NCBI RefSeq assembly: GCF_028502605.1
Contig: NC_079232.1
Span: 3,472,001-3,536,000, forward strand
Origin: Trichoderma breve
Taxonomy: Eukaryota > Ascomycota > Sordariomycetes > Hypocreales > Hypocreaceae
Direction: 5' to 3'
DNA: 64,000 nucleotides
The notes beneath the pieces were generated by a model. That model searched no databases and had not been told where the DNA came from. It saw only the letters and a list, made by a program, of their open reading frames with translations. This document shows, piece by piece, positions 11,454 to 23,300 of this stretch; the first letter of the stretch is position 1; each line of letters starts with the position of its first letter. Made by a program: the position numbers and the translations under genes.

Positions 11454-13291
11454 ATGGCAGCTCAAAACCACATGCATAACCTTACCACTCTCATCAAACG
11501 GTATTTGGATCTCTCGCATCCCGAATCGCTTCAACCTTACTGACTTCATTGTCTGGCAGACTCGAAGCTGCAACCTCACGCCTCGAGGATATCGCCTCGT
11601 CAACCGAACTTCCCAAAGATGTCCCCGGTCTTGGGCAGCCTGCGACTCCTTTGTCGGACACAGCTGTAGCACCAACTCCGCCGCCCGTTCAGAAAGAGGA
11701 GCCTCAGGAGGCGCTCCCCGAATCTATAGAGGATTTCGATGCCTTTCTAAACACGAGCGTTGACAAGTATGTCAAGCTCAGCAATCAACTCGGAGGGGTT
11801 GTCGCCCAGCAGGTCCATATCCCCGTTTTCATATCTACAGTCCGAGGGAACGAGCTAGGAGAGCTAACTGTTGTGTTGCTACGCAGGCCTCTGAGGTCCT
11901 CAAGGGGTTCCAGGAACAGCGCAAGTTCTTGCTCATCGCCACCAAGGCGACAAAGCCGGCTACTTCAGGAACTAGCCTGGTCGTCTACCAGAACTTGCTC
12001 AAGCCCATCACCGATGCGCTCATGGCCGCAACTGAGCTTAAGGAATCCAACCGACCCGATCCGATGTATAGCAACTTGAGCGCTGTTGCAGATGGCATCA
12101 TGGTTTTGGGCTGGGTGACTATTGATCACCGGCCATTCAACCACGTCGAAGAGTCTCTGAGCGCTGCGCAATTTTTTGGAAACAGAGTTCTAAAGGAGCA
12201 AAAGGACAAGTACGTCTGCTGTCTACTAGGTACTATGATCAAGCAGCTAACCAGCTATATCACAGCGATCCCAAGCAGGTTGAATGGGTGCAGTCTTTCT
12301 ATCAGATCTTCCATGACCTCGGAGACTACATTAAGCAGCACCACGCTTCCGGCGTCACATGGAATCCAAGAGGAGAGCCGGCCGATGAGGTTGCCAAGTC
12401 GTTGGATTCTAGTAAACCAGCCCAGCAGCCGCCTGTGACCAGCGCTCCCTCTACTGGCGGAGCTCCGCCACCACCCCCTCCTCCTCCTCCGCCTGGCCCG
12501 GCCCCTATACTAGATATACAAGTTCAACCAGCAGGTCCCTCTCCTGCAGCGCCTGCTGGAGGATTCGGTGCGGTTTTCTCCGAGCTCAACAGAGGTGAAG
12601 ATGTGACGAAAGGCCTGCGTAAGGTAGACAGGTCGGAGATGACGCACAAGAACCCATCTCTTCGTGCAGGATCTACAGTCTCAGATGCTCCCCGATCCAA
12701 GAGCCCCGTTCCGGGCAAGAAGCCCAAGCCTGAGAGCATGAGAGTCAAAAAGCCATCTAGAAAGGTCCTCGAGGCTAACAAGTGGACTATTGTGAGTCGC
12801 CTGGCCGATGAACATGATGAAGCTGTTGTTTACTGACCCGTACATAGGAGAACTTTGAAAAGGAGCCTCAGCCAGTGGAGATTGAGGCATCTCTCACCCA
12901 CTCCGTACTGATCAGCAGATGCAACAACACCACCATCGTTATCAAGGGCAAGGCAAACCAAGTCACGGTTGAAAACTCCACTCGGCTATCTCTCGTTGTT
13001 GACACGCTGGTCTCCACCGTGGACGTAGTCAAGGCAAACAACTTTGCAGTCCAAGTTCTTGGCACAGTGCCCACCGTTATGCTGGACCAGGTTGATAGCG
13101 CACAGGTCTATCTTAGCAAGGAGAGCTTAGCCACGAAGCTGTTCACAAGCAAGAGCAGTGGTATCAACTTGAATATCATATCTGGACCGGATGACGACTA
13201 CAAGGAATTGCCCCTACCTTCGCAGATTTGCTCCTACTACAGCGAAGAAAAGGGTGATCTGGTTAACGAGATTGTGGCTCATGCTGGCTGA
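11454..13291 (+). CDS. SRV2: Adenylyl cyclase-associated protein (CAP/Srv2)
   Basis: Actin-monomer recycling protein that also binds adenylyl cyclase and links Ras/cAMP signalling to the cytoskeleton. Exons: 11454-11500, 11560-11812, 11887-12209, 12266-12791 and 12848-13291; 530 aa. Domain order: an N-terminal coiled coil (LEAATSRLEDI), the helical-bundle CAP-N domain to about residue 260, a polyproline stretch (APPPPPPPPPPGP, about 289-301) for profilin or SH3 binding, a basic WH2-like linker, and the beta-helical CARP domain (KWTIENFEKEP to the end) that binds ADP-actin. Intron 2 has an unusual donor, GTCCAT, but a normal CTAAC branch site, and only this junction keeps CAP-N intact. The start lies in a strong context (CCACCATGG). 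Confidence 0.95.
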
Positions 13292-14061
13292 GTACTCAGA
13301 TGGATTCTACGTAGAGACGGTATATACGGAGCATATACATACATCACTATATTCATGTAGAAATAGAGTTGAATATGGCCTTTTTTTTCTAAACGGATGG
13401 AATACGCAGAGGTTACGTTAACCTATCACAAGCCCGCGTGTCTCTGTTTGCAGCTGTATGCTTGTGTTCAGGTTGAGACAAACAATACTGTTCAGCGTTG
13501 TTGGTGCCTATGACTTTTACTACTGCTCCAATCAAACAAGCAAGCAAACATTCTCCTCCAGCTCCGTACTCTCTGACTCGTGCGATGCTGACTCACTCCT
13601 CCACACTTTCATGGTGTTTCGGGTAAAATGAGGCAAATAGCTAAGACGTCGCTAACCCGCACAGGAAATCGAGACGCTGCCGGTATCGCAGCACTACGCC
13701 CTAAAGAGTAATGCAGCCCCTCTACTGTCATTCTCCAGAGAATTGCGACTTCACCCGTTTGACCAATTGCCTCTCCACTGCACCTACAAACTACTGACCT
13801 GATTTGCTTCTCAGACAGCATCTTTTTCGGCTTCCGTTTTCTTTTCCGCTAGAGAGAGGAAATCGATGGCATCAATTCATCTCAATTGTTATTGGAATAG
13901 CTGCTACTCTGGCTTCTTTCTTTTGCAGGCTAACGGCTTCTTCGTCATTGTCATCGGGCTGTACGGGACTACACAGTATACGGCGTAGTCAAACAATCTC
14001 GGCCAAACGACTTTCGCATTTTCCTAATTACAGCCTATTATCTTGCATTCACATTCCAACC
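13292..14061. other. Intergenic between CAP and cystathionine beta-lyase
   Basis: Spacer with the CAP 3' UTR and the lyase promoter. The frame open ahead of the lyase ATG from 13804 starts at a non-ATG codon, and its Ser/Phe-rich translation does not resemble the family, so it is read as leader sequence. CTCCGTACTC at 13563 is another copy of the recurrent motif. Confidence 0.5.
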
Positions 14062-15336
14062 ATGGCAGCTCCCTTGCCCGACGGCCAACCCGGCAAGTCT
14101 GCCAGCCCCCTTCAGCGTCTCGACCTTGACGGCCACAACCTCCCACCGTCACCGGCGCCTTCGAGTCCTCGAAACGGAAGACGCCGCTATGCCCTTGCGA
14201 CTGAGCTAGTATATACCGAAGGAAAAGACCAATATGGCGCTTCCAGCACTCCAATTTATCAGTCTGCAACCTTCAAGCAGACCTCAGCCAGCGGCGGTCA
14301 GCAGGAATACGATTACACAAGATCCGGCAATCCTACACGCACTCACCTCGAGCGTCACCTTGCCAAAATCATGAATGCGAACCGTGCCCTGGCTGTCAGC
14401 TCTGGAATGGGCGCTCTTGATGTCATCTCGCGACTTCTACGCCCTGGTGACGAAGTTATTACCGGCGACGATCTCTACGGCGGTACACATCGATTGCTCA
14501 CGTACCTAGCCACCAACCAGCAAATTGTTGTATACCATGTTGATACAACAGACGTCGACGCCGTCAAGGCGCGTCTCTCAGAAAAGACAACCATGGTTCT
14601 CCTCGAGACCCCTACGAACCCTCTGATCAAAATCGTTGACATTCCATCAATTGCACGGCTGGCGCATGAGGTCAATGAGAAAGCCCTTGTGGTGGTTGAC
14701 AACACAATGCTTTCCCCTATGCTATTCAACCCTCTGGACGTGGGTGCCGATATTGTATACGAATCGGGAACCAAATACCTTTCTGGCCACCACGACATCA
14801 TGGCCGGTGTGATAGCATGCAACGATGCGGCAATTGGCGATAAACTATACTTTACAATCAACTCAACTGGCTGTGGATTGTCGCCCAACGACTCCTTCCT
14901 TCTCATGAGAGGAGTCAAGACGCTGGCTATCCGGATGGAAAAGCAGCAAACCAACGCACAGCTCATTGCCGAGTTCCTAGAGTCGCATGGTTTCCGAGTG
15001 CGCTACCCTGGTCTCAAATCTCACCCGCAGTATGATCTGCATTGGGCTACTGCCAGAGGCGCTGGCGCAGTCTTGTCGTTTGAGACGGGCGATGCGGCCG
15101 TCTCACAGCGCATCGTAGAGGCAGCCCGTCTGTGGACCATCAGTGTCAGCTTTGGATGTGTTAACAGTCTCATCAGCATGCCTTGCCAGATGAGCCATGC
15201 CAGCATCGACGCCAAAACTCGAAAGGAACGACAAATGCCCGAGGACCTCATTCGCCTTTGTGTCGGTATTGAGGATGCCAATGACCTGATTGAAGACTTG
15301 TCTCGCTCTGTAAGTTAAACTTTTGAAGCTCGTACC

Positions 15337-15378
<42 letters not shown>

Positions 15379-15479
15379 ATGATCAATTGACTAATATTAC
15401 TTTTCAGCTTGTTCAAGCCGGCGCTGTAAATGTCACCCTCGACGGCTTCCATGCCAACGAATCGGCTCAATCGTTGTGA
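14062..15479 (+). CDS. STR3: Cystathionine beta-lyase (PLP-dependent)
   Basis: Cleaves cystathionine to homocysteine, pyruvate and ammonia in methionine synthesis (Aspergillus metG, Neurospora met-2). Exons 14062-15309 and 15408-15479; 439 aa. A Cys/Met-metabolism PLP enzyme: YDYTRSGNPTR (phosphate and substrate contacts), SSGMGALD, the cofactor-contacting VVDNTMLSP, and the Schiff-base lysine K238 in ESGTKYLSGHHD. The 40-residue N-terminus is Pro/Ser-rich and poorly conserved. The intron near the end carries a 37-nt poly(T) run; the short last exon restores the family C-terminus. Beta-lyase is preferred over gamma-lyase because of the SGHHDIMAG segment. Reading through the intron would stop after one extra residue pair. 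Confidence 0.93.
15339..15375 (+). repeat. Poly(T) tract of 37 nt inside the lyase intron
   Basis: An uninterrupted run of 37 T lies within the 98-nt intron 15310-15407, between the donor and the CTAAT branch region. It is likely length-variable and prone to assembly error but does not affect the reading frame. Confidence 0.9.
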
Positions 15480-17362
15480 AGGCCTAGGATGACTAGGTAA
15501 ATTGATGGAACGAAACAAAAAAAAAAAATAGAAAAAGAAAAAGAGCTGTGCATTTGCTATATTGTACGTTACGAGCATATGGGGTTGATTGGAAATAACA
15601 GGGCCAAATGTGGCTTCTTAGCACGGGGGAGAGCTTCCGGATCATAAGCACGAAGCACATCACCTGCTTCTCGGGGAAATAGGGAAATGAGAAAATGAGC
15701 CATTGAATGGCAAGGGGTTTGGCAGCAGCTTATTTGATGAACATGATTAAAAGATTATTCGGGTTTTCATATGCCACAGATTTGAAGATCTTGAGGGGGG
15801 CGACTCCCATCTGTGCCTAGCAGGCTCTACTGTATGGCTATGGCTGACTACTGTATGTCTGCCAAACCCAACATGAACGAGAGCGAGCATGGTGGTGAAA
15901 TTAGAGCTGGGAATAAGGCACAAATAGCGCCAAACAGCAAGCCAAGTCCTACGCTAAAAGTCATGCATACTTATTTTAAGCATCTTCTGCCCAGGGGTGG
16001 GTGTGATCAAAGAATTAATTGATTAATTAACCATCTCACCCAACGGTGTTCGGCGTTTGATGTGCTGTCTCAGTGCCCCCCGTCTTACGGGAAAGGAGAT
16101 TCGAAAAAGTCGAAGAAAAGAAAAAGAAAGAAAGAAGATTCCACTTCGTATACGAGTACGCCCCTGACATGCTACAACGGACGGACTCGGTGAAGTCGGC
16201 CTCTCTACTCTTGATGCTACATATAGCTAGGCCAACACGGACAATTTCCATTTCAGCGGCCTGAAGCAACAAGTCATGATGATCTTGTGAGTGATTAATC
16301 ACCGTCATCTTTGGCTCATCACAAGGATTTATGGTGGTGGAGCGGCAGACCACACCAAGAAGCTTAGTTCGCTAGCGGCCATCTCTAGTTAGGGTGCATG
16401 TCCTCGCTCAACTTACCACTTTGGACGAGAGAATGAGCATCTATCAGGCATCAACGATGCCAGTGAGAATACTATTTCGTACCCACGATGTATATGATTG
16501 ATGTCTGGACTGGTATAGTAGATACTTGACACTCAAATGGGCACCTCGTATGTACTTGGGCCAACAGCGTCTTGGTCAATGTTGCTCGGCGACTCCGCTT
16601 CTCACCACCAACGATTAGCATAAAGCCATCCATCCATGTCGTGTGCCGTTATGCATACTATTACTTTGTTTGCATCTCGATTACCATAGCTTATCCACAG
16701 ACTAAGCTGAGCGTGTACCCACCAACCAAGCATGGGTGCTGGGGTTTCCGGGCCTAGATGGCAGAACTCCATCATCCATGCATTCCGAACTGGAGAATTC
16801 TTCGTCATTTGGTGCCTCACAGCCACCGACATTTGCAGCAATTGGCTGACGGCCGGAGTCAATGTTTACTATTCGTCGCCGATAGTCGTCTCCTAGGGTT
16901 TCCCCAGCCGGGACTTGTCATCAAATCCTGGCCGCATCCTGCCCAGTGGTTGGCAGCAATAGGGCGAAGCTGTAACACGGCTGCAAGATTCTGTTGCCGA
17001 AGCCGAACAAAAAGGCATCGGGGGCCACCTGGGCGTGCCACGTCGTCGTGCCCCCTTGAACTGGCCTGCGCCACGGGCAAGAAGAACTATTAGTACGAGT
17101 ATATAGCCTGTTTTCCAGAGCTGAAGCTTGCAGGATCCGGACCTTGTTTTTTTTTCTTCTTCTCTCTGTCTGTGATCTTCCCCCTCGCCTGGAAGTGCTT
17201 GGCGGCCTCCAGCCCTTACTGCATTACTGCTAGTACCTCCATAGTAGAACGTCTGGGCCACCACTTTTTGCAAACTGCTGTTGCATCAGAAACAACAGGG
17301 GCACAAGAGAGGGAGATTCAGGCCCCACTTGCATCGACTCGATTGATTTCACAGCCGTTGCG
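15480..17362. other. Intergenic upstream of the Ca2+/H+ exchanger
   Basis: A 1.9-kb gene-free stretch. It contains a purine-rich patch (about 16090-16140), a CT-rich patch (about 17145-17185) just before the exchanger gene, and a CACAGCCACC element at 16818. Reading frames here are short and featureless. The length suggests a complex promoter or an unseen non-coding transcript. Confidence 0.5.
16818..16827 (-). promoter_or_regulatory. Putative calcineurin/Crz1 response element
   Basis: On the minus strand this reads GGTGGCTGTG. It contains GTGGCTGTG, which fits the published Aspergillus nidulans CrzA consensus G[T/G]GGC[T/A]G[T/G]G and the core of the yeast FKS2 element. It sits about 535 nt upstream of the Ca2+/H+ exchanger start, a gene class known to respond to Crz1. 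A single 9-bp match can arise by chance. Confidence 0.45.
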
Positions 17363-19119
17363 ATGGCCAGCCGTAGCCCAAGCCATCGCCGCTTAGGCTC
17401 TCAGGGCCAGCAGCGAAGTCTTATCCAAAACGACACCCTCGAACCAGGCCCTGTCTACAGCAAGGCCTACGGCGGCGAAGACACGCTTCCTCCCCCAAAC
17501 ACCAGTCCTGAAGCCCACGGCCACGGTCACGGTCACGGTCACCATCTTCACGTCCACGGGCACAAATACAAGCGTACCAGGTGGCGGAGCGAGAAAGGGT
17601 CCGGGTCCGGCATGAAGCTATTCAGGATCAAGACGGGCGGCGAGAGTGGCCGCGGCGGCATTCACCCATGGCACTTCCTGAGAATCTGCTTTCGCTCGTC
17701 GTGCAAGGCCAGCGCGGCCGTCAACGTTTTGTGGCCCATTGTTCCCGTCGCATTGGCTGTTCGATGTAAGTTTCTTGCGAGCTGGAGCTGGAGCTGAAGC
17801 TGCAACTTTACCCCTATAGCCATGGCAATTTCCAGCGCTTCAACTTGGGCGATTATGCTAATGCCGAGACTGTCGTCGTTTCTTAGATACTCTGCCAGAT
17901 GATCACATTCTCATCTTCATTCTCTCTTACATCGCCATGGCACCTTGTGCCAACCTCATCGGATTTGCTGGTCAGGAGTTTGCTCGCAAGGTTCCCCATG
18001 TTTTCGGCGTCCTCATCGAGACAACGGTCGGCTCCATCGTCGAAATCATCCTCTTCATGGTTCTGCTCTCCAAAGATCAATTTCTCGTCATAAAAGCCGC
18101 CATCCTGGGCTCGATTCTGGCTACCATGTTACTCTGCTTGGGTCTTTGCTTCTTTGTCGGTGGAATATATCACGAGGAACAGACTTTCAGTGACACCATT
18201 AGCGAGGCTGGTAGCGGTTTGCTTCTTACTGCGTATGTTACTCTCTCACCTGTTTGTCTGCGGACAAGATTCGTCCCACATCTCATTGATTTGACACGAG
18301 CTAACTGGTTATTTTAGGGGCGTGGCATTAGCTATTCCCACCGTATTTATGCGAGGCCTGCCGGATGACAACACATTGAGCCCTGAGGAGATTGCTCACA
18401 AAACTCTGAGCATCTCGCGAATCGTCTCCATCCTTCTCATCATCGCCTACTCTGTCTACGTCTTTTTCCAGGCCCGAACCCATCACGGTATTTACCATGC
18501 CATCTTTGAAATGGATGAGGAGCGCGACCGCGACGGCCATAAGGATGCCGCCAAGGACAAGCTCACCATGACAGAGTGCATCATTGCATTGGCCGTTGCT
18601 GTAGCTCTCGTCACCTTGATTGCCATTACTCTCGTCTTGCAGATTGAACACGTCATCGAACAGTCAAAGGTGTCCGATGCTTTCATGGGTCTTATCCTCG
18701 TTCCTCTCGTCGAGAAATTTGCCGAACACATCACAGCTATAGACGAAGCATGGGATAACCAGATGAACTTTGCGCTTTCCCACGTTCTGGGCGCCACTCT
18801 TCAGACTGCTCTCTTCAACGCTCCGCTGGTCGTCATTGTTGCCTGGGGTCGTGACAAGCTTTTGGACCTGGAGTTTGGTATTTTCGAATTGGTCATGCTT
18901 TTCCTTGCTATCTTGACTGTTGGTCGGTTTTTGCAGGATCAAAAGAGTAACTACCTCGAGGGATTCCTTCTCGTAACTCTTTACGTGGCTGTCGCAGTGT
19001 CTGCTTTCTACTACCCTGATCCAACGGTTCATGGAAGTGGTGAGGGTGTTGGTGGCGAGCCTACTTCTCCAGGCACTGAAGGCGCGGAGGGCGGTGGCCA
19101 TAAATTTCGAATGTTTTAA
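17363..19119 (+). CDS. Ca2+/H+ (CAX-family) exchanger, divergent
   Basis: Predicted 516-aa vacuolar cation/proton antiporter. Exons: 17363-17765, 17887-18232 and 18318-19119. The cytosolic N-terminus (about 115 residues) carries a His/Gly-rich run near residue 55 (HGHGHGHGHHLHVHGH), a possible metal-binding segment. About eleven hydrophobic helices follow, in two halves split by an acidic loop around residues 290-310. The two cation-binding repeats are recognisable but altered: c1 reads GSIVE (183-187) where CAX proteins usually have G-N-x-x-E, and c2 reads EKFAEH (382-387) where G-N-A-A-E-H is usual. Both essential Glu residues (E187, E386) remain. This suggests a filamentous-fungal CAX subclade whose ion preference may differ. 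A Crz1-type site lies upstream. Confidence 0.9.
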
Positions 19120-20302
19120 CCCGGAGCCATTGTTCCGTTGCACAGCATAGCGATCCAACAAATATCTGACTTTTGCTTGTGGCTTGTTTAAGTACGAATC
19201 ACTCATACTCGGGCACACGTAAGGTTATGAAGGAGTGTACCGAGATAATGCGGTCTAGAGGACCATGCATGGCGTTGGACAAAAGGGGATATGAGGGCGT
19301 GTATAAATTTCAAGACTTTCTAGGGGAAAACAGATTACCTTTTATTTCTCTTTGTTTGTATCTGTGAGCGATGTGTTAGTAGCAATTTCCGCTTCATAGT
19401 ACTATGTAATGAAGCCCACCATCGGATTGACTTCGAATCATAAACCAGCTAGAATGAACGTTATCAATCTTTCAGTTCATTATACCCGTGGGAAGCAGTA
19501 TTTCCTTGGTGTGAGAGTTGGACACTGGATGATGTGCCTAGACTCTTACCCTGTAAAGTTGGCGTAGTTGTTGAATTTCGAAGACCAACATAATTTGGCT
19601 TTGTCCAGTCGGTTTCCCTCTAAACTTGCTACTCAGTTGTCGACTTTGGCATTTGCCTACAGTTCCAATATTGGTCATTCAATTAATGTATGTGTATGTA
19701 TTCTTCGCCGTTTATCATAAAGAATACAATAAATATTCTGCAAGCTTTATATGGGTTCACTAGATTCACGGAAGATGTTCATTTACAGAAGACCAGACGG
19801 GAAAATGTCTACTTGATTGGCCAATACATTTCTGCCGTTAACCCATTTTTGACCTAGCACGCAGGAACACGCTCTACCTATTAGGCTAAGCTTGATCTCG
19901 CCGTCACGTTATTCCGGCTGCCAGTGCCCGTGCTTAGTTTAGCGCCGCATGGCGAATTAAGCTCTTGATGACGAAGGGTGGTATTTATCCGAGTTTCACT
20001 CTATCGGAGTTCTCTAGCCATCCATTCCACATAGCCTTAGCCTTAGCCTTGCGTCAATCTCGTGGCGCAAACCACCAAGGTCTTTTGCTTCTGGTTACCT
20101 GATTTGGCTGAACTACTCAACGACTATATCAAGTTCTTGTCCGACCAGTTTCCTCGGACGCACCGATGCTGCTGGTTCGCCTTGCCCAACAACAGTGCCG
20201 AGTTCCAGGGCAGTACATCCCTTAGCAGTGCAGCGTTACGCTCGAATGTAGTACCTCGACCAGAATCGGCTGTCGCAACCCAGACTCACCCTACGGGTTG
20301 CC
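19120..20302. other. Intergenic between exchanger and UPF2
   Basis: A 1.2-kb spacer. It includes three tandem TAGCCT units near 20032-20050 in the presumed UPF2 leader. At 19855-19905 the minus strand resembles the D-arm half of a tRNA, but it lacks a matching acceptor stem and T-arm. No gene is called. Confidence 0.5.
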
Positions 20303-23300
20303 ATGGATCGCGCAAGGAAGCGTGCGTGTTGATTTTGCGACCCTGTTGACGGCTTGTTCGTGGGCTGACAGTGAACTAACAGGAGAGCTCCGAGCTCTGA
20401 ATGAAAAGGCTTGGGATGGCGACAAAGGTACAGCATGGACAAGGGACATGTTTCGAAACGCTTTGTTGCTTGCTAGCTAACCTCTTAACCAAGGGCTCGT
20501 GAACATCAGCAGCTCGCTTGACTCGTCGCTCAAGAAGAATACGGCATTTATAAAAAGGCTTCGGACTGCCATCAGCGCCGCGACTCTCTCGACGTTCCTG
20601 CAAGAGATTCGGACTCTGAGCTTGCACAAATACCTGTCCGAGATTATATCTGCCTGCTATGAAGGCCTCTGTAGGCTCAAGTCTCCAGGAGAAATCGATG
20701 CCGCGGTTGAAATCGTCAGCGCTCTTCATCAACGGTTTGGCCCTGCCGAATTCACCGAGTACCTTACCTGGCTGCTTGGCAAGGGCATGGCCACGCCTGA
20801 CAAGGCTATTCTAAAGAGTTTGCCGGCAGAAGTTCGCGAGAAAGAGGAGAAAGAGCGCATCACCCGCCAGCGTGCCCTCCTCAGGGTTATTACAGAGCTC
20901 TGGCTGGTTGGCGTGCTGAGGACCTTGGACGACGCCACCAAACCGGACGATGCAACCAAAGGTGCCGTCGGCAAATCAGTGGAGTTGAAGACCCGAGGCA
21001 ATTCCAAACCCGGCGGTTCTTCAGACCCGTTTCCGCTCGAAGTACTGAAAGATTTACTCGGCTATGACAGGGAGCACGCCAACTTGCCGTTGCTCGTCAT
21101 CTTCGTCAAGGCTTTCAGCTGGGACATTCTGGGGATCCGGACAACCACACCTGAAAGTCGTAAAACCGGAGAAGATGACAGCCTGCCAACCAGCGAAGAT
21201 ACAGCTGAACCTTCTGTTGAAGACCAACCATTCACTCCTCCTGAGCTGGCCGAGAAATTCAAGGAAATTCTTAAGAAATACTTTGACGACGTGGCTAATC
21301 ACATTGTTCGCGATCAGAAATCAATCCATAGCCAAGCACGACGCAACGCCGAAGCATATGTCAAGTCTGGAGAGGTCTTCGAAGATAGGCAGGCCAATTA
21401 CGAGAAGCAAGTAAAGGCTCAAGATAGGCTTGTCTCCAATGCTCAGGTGATAGCCGACGCCATTGGCGCGGAAATGCCAAGCCTGAAGGATTCCAACGAC
21501 CCCCTTGCAGCCTCGAATAGCTCCATAGGTCTAGTCAAGACTGGTGACTATCTGCGGTCAATGGCTGATGGTGCCGGCATCTGGGAAGATGAAGACGAAC
21601 GCCGGTTCTACGAAAATCTTGTTGACCTCAAGGGCAAGGTTCCGGCTATCCTTTTAGATGATGGCAAGAAGAAGAAATCGGAGACTGAAGAGCAGACTGC
21701 CAAGAAATCAGACTCGGTTGAAAGCTCGGAAGCCACAAAGGCCCCGGAACCCATCGATGATCAATCGATGGCCATTGCCAACAAGACTATTGGAGCCCAA
21801 GTAGATGCCATACTGGCGCGGTTGCCTGACCTTACTAACAAGGATATTATTGATCAGACGGCTATTGACTTTTGTTTTCTCAATTCCAAGGCTTCTCGCA
21901 ACCGACTGGTCAAGGCGTTAACAGAAGTCCCCAAAGGCCGGAGTGATCTGCTGCCTTCTTGGGCACGTCTGGTTGCTACGCTAGGGAGATATATGCCAGA
22001 TGTCCCAAAGGGACTGGTCGACTATCTGGATGCGGAATTTCGTAGCTTACAACGCCGTAAAGAAAAGGATTTCCTGGGCCAAGTTCGACTGAGCAACATT
22101 CGGTATTTGGCAGAGCTCACCAAGTTTGGCGTTGTCCCTGAACATGTTGTCTTTCACTGCCTCAAAGTTAGCCTTGACGATTTCTCTCGCATGAACATTG
22201 AGATCCTATGCAATTTGATTGAAAATTGCGGCCGGTATCTCCTCAGGAACCCTGAAACAGCGCCTCGAATGGCGAGTTTCCTTGAGACATTGCAGAGAAA
22301 GAAGTCCGTGCAACATATTGGCCAGCCAGAGAGAATGCTCATTGACAACGCCGTGTACCACGTTGACCCTCCGGAGCGACCTGCCATCGAGCAGAAAGAA
22401 CGAACCCCGATGGAACTCTTTATTCGAAAGTTGATATATGGCGATATGACTAAACGGAATTATAGCAAAATTCTAAAGCAGATTCGCAGGCTTCACTGGG
22501 AGGAAACAGAGGTACGGCTCTTCGTTCTCCCTTTTTCTTCTCCTCATTCTCGTAACTCGGATGTCACACTCTATCTCTCGTCCCTTGAGCTGACTCATTA
22601 CTTTGATATAAAATCTAGGTCGTTGCCATCTTGGAGAAAGTCTTTTCTAAACCTGGCAAAGTGAAATATGGAAACATCCATCTTCTCGGCATTCTTTTGA
22701 GCGCACTCTACCGGCATCATCCACACTTTGTAGTCAAGGTCATTGATAACGTCCTAGAATCCATTTGCTTTGGGTTAGAGCAGAACGACTTCCGATTTTC
22801 CCAGCGCCGCGTCGCCGAGGTCAAGTATCTTGGGGAGCTCTACAACTACCGCATGCTTGAGCATCCAGTCATTTTTGATACAATGTACAAAATCGTACTG
22901 TTTGGATACAGTAAGACTCCATTCCCTCCCTGACCGGCCTCGGCTGCCTCGAAAATATGTCATCTAATGTATTCATTTCATAGATGGACCCCCTGTTATG
23001 GGTAAACTCAACGTTTTTGACCCACCGGACGATTACTTTCGGATCCGTCTCATCTCTATCATGCTGGAAACTTGTGGCATGTTCTTTAATCGAGGCGCCG
23101 CTGGGAAGAAGCTTGACTACTTCCTTTCATTTTTCCAGGTGAGTAAAGCTGACAAAGGGTGCTACAAGATGCAGCTAATCTGAAGCATTTTCAAGTATTA
23201 CGTCCATACGAAATCGCCTCTGCCACTGGATATCGAGTTTCTTGTTCTTGATACATTTGCACTGACCAGGCCTCAATGGAAATTTGTGGAAGATATTGAA

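Noticed and set aside
13804..14061. N-terminal extension of the cystathionine beta-lyase frame
   Set aside because: Starts at a non-ATG codon and its translation is unlike the family; the ATG at 14062 gives the expected N-terminus.
19855..19905. tRNA-like D-arm sequence on the minus strand
   Set aside because: Reads like AGCCTAATAGGTAGAGC, but the anticodon stem pairs poorly, and acceptor stem and T-arm are absent; at most a tRNA remnant.
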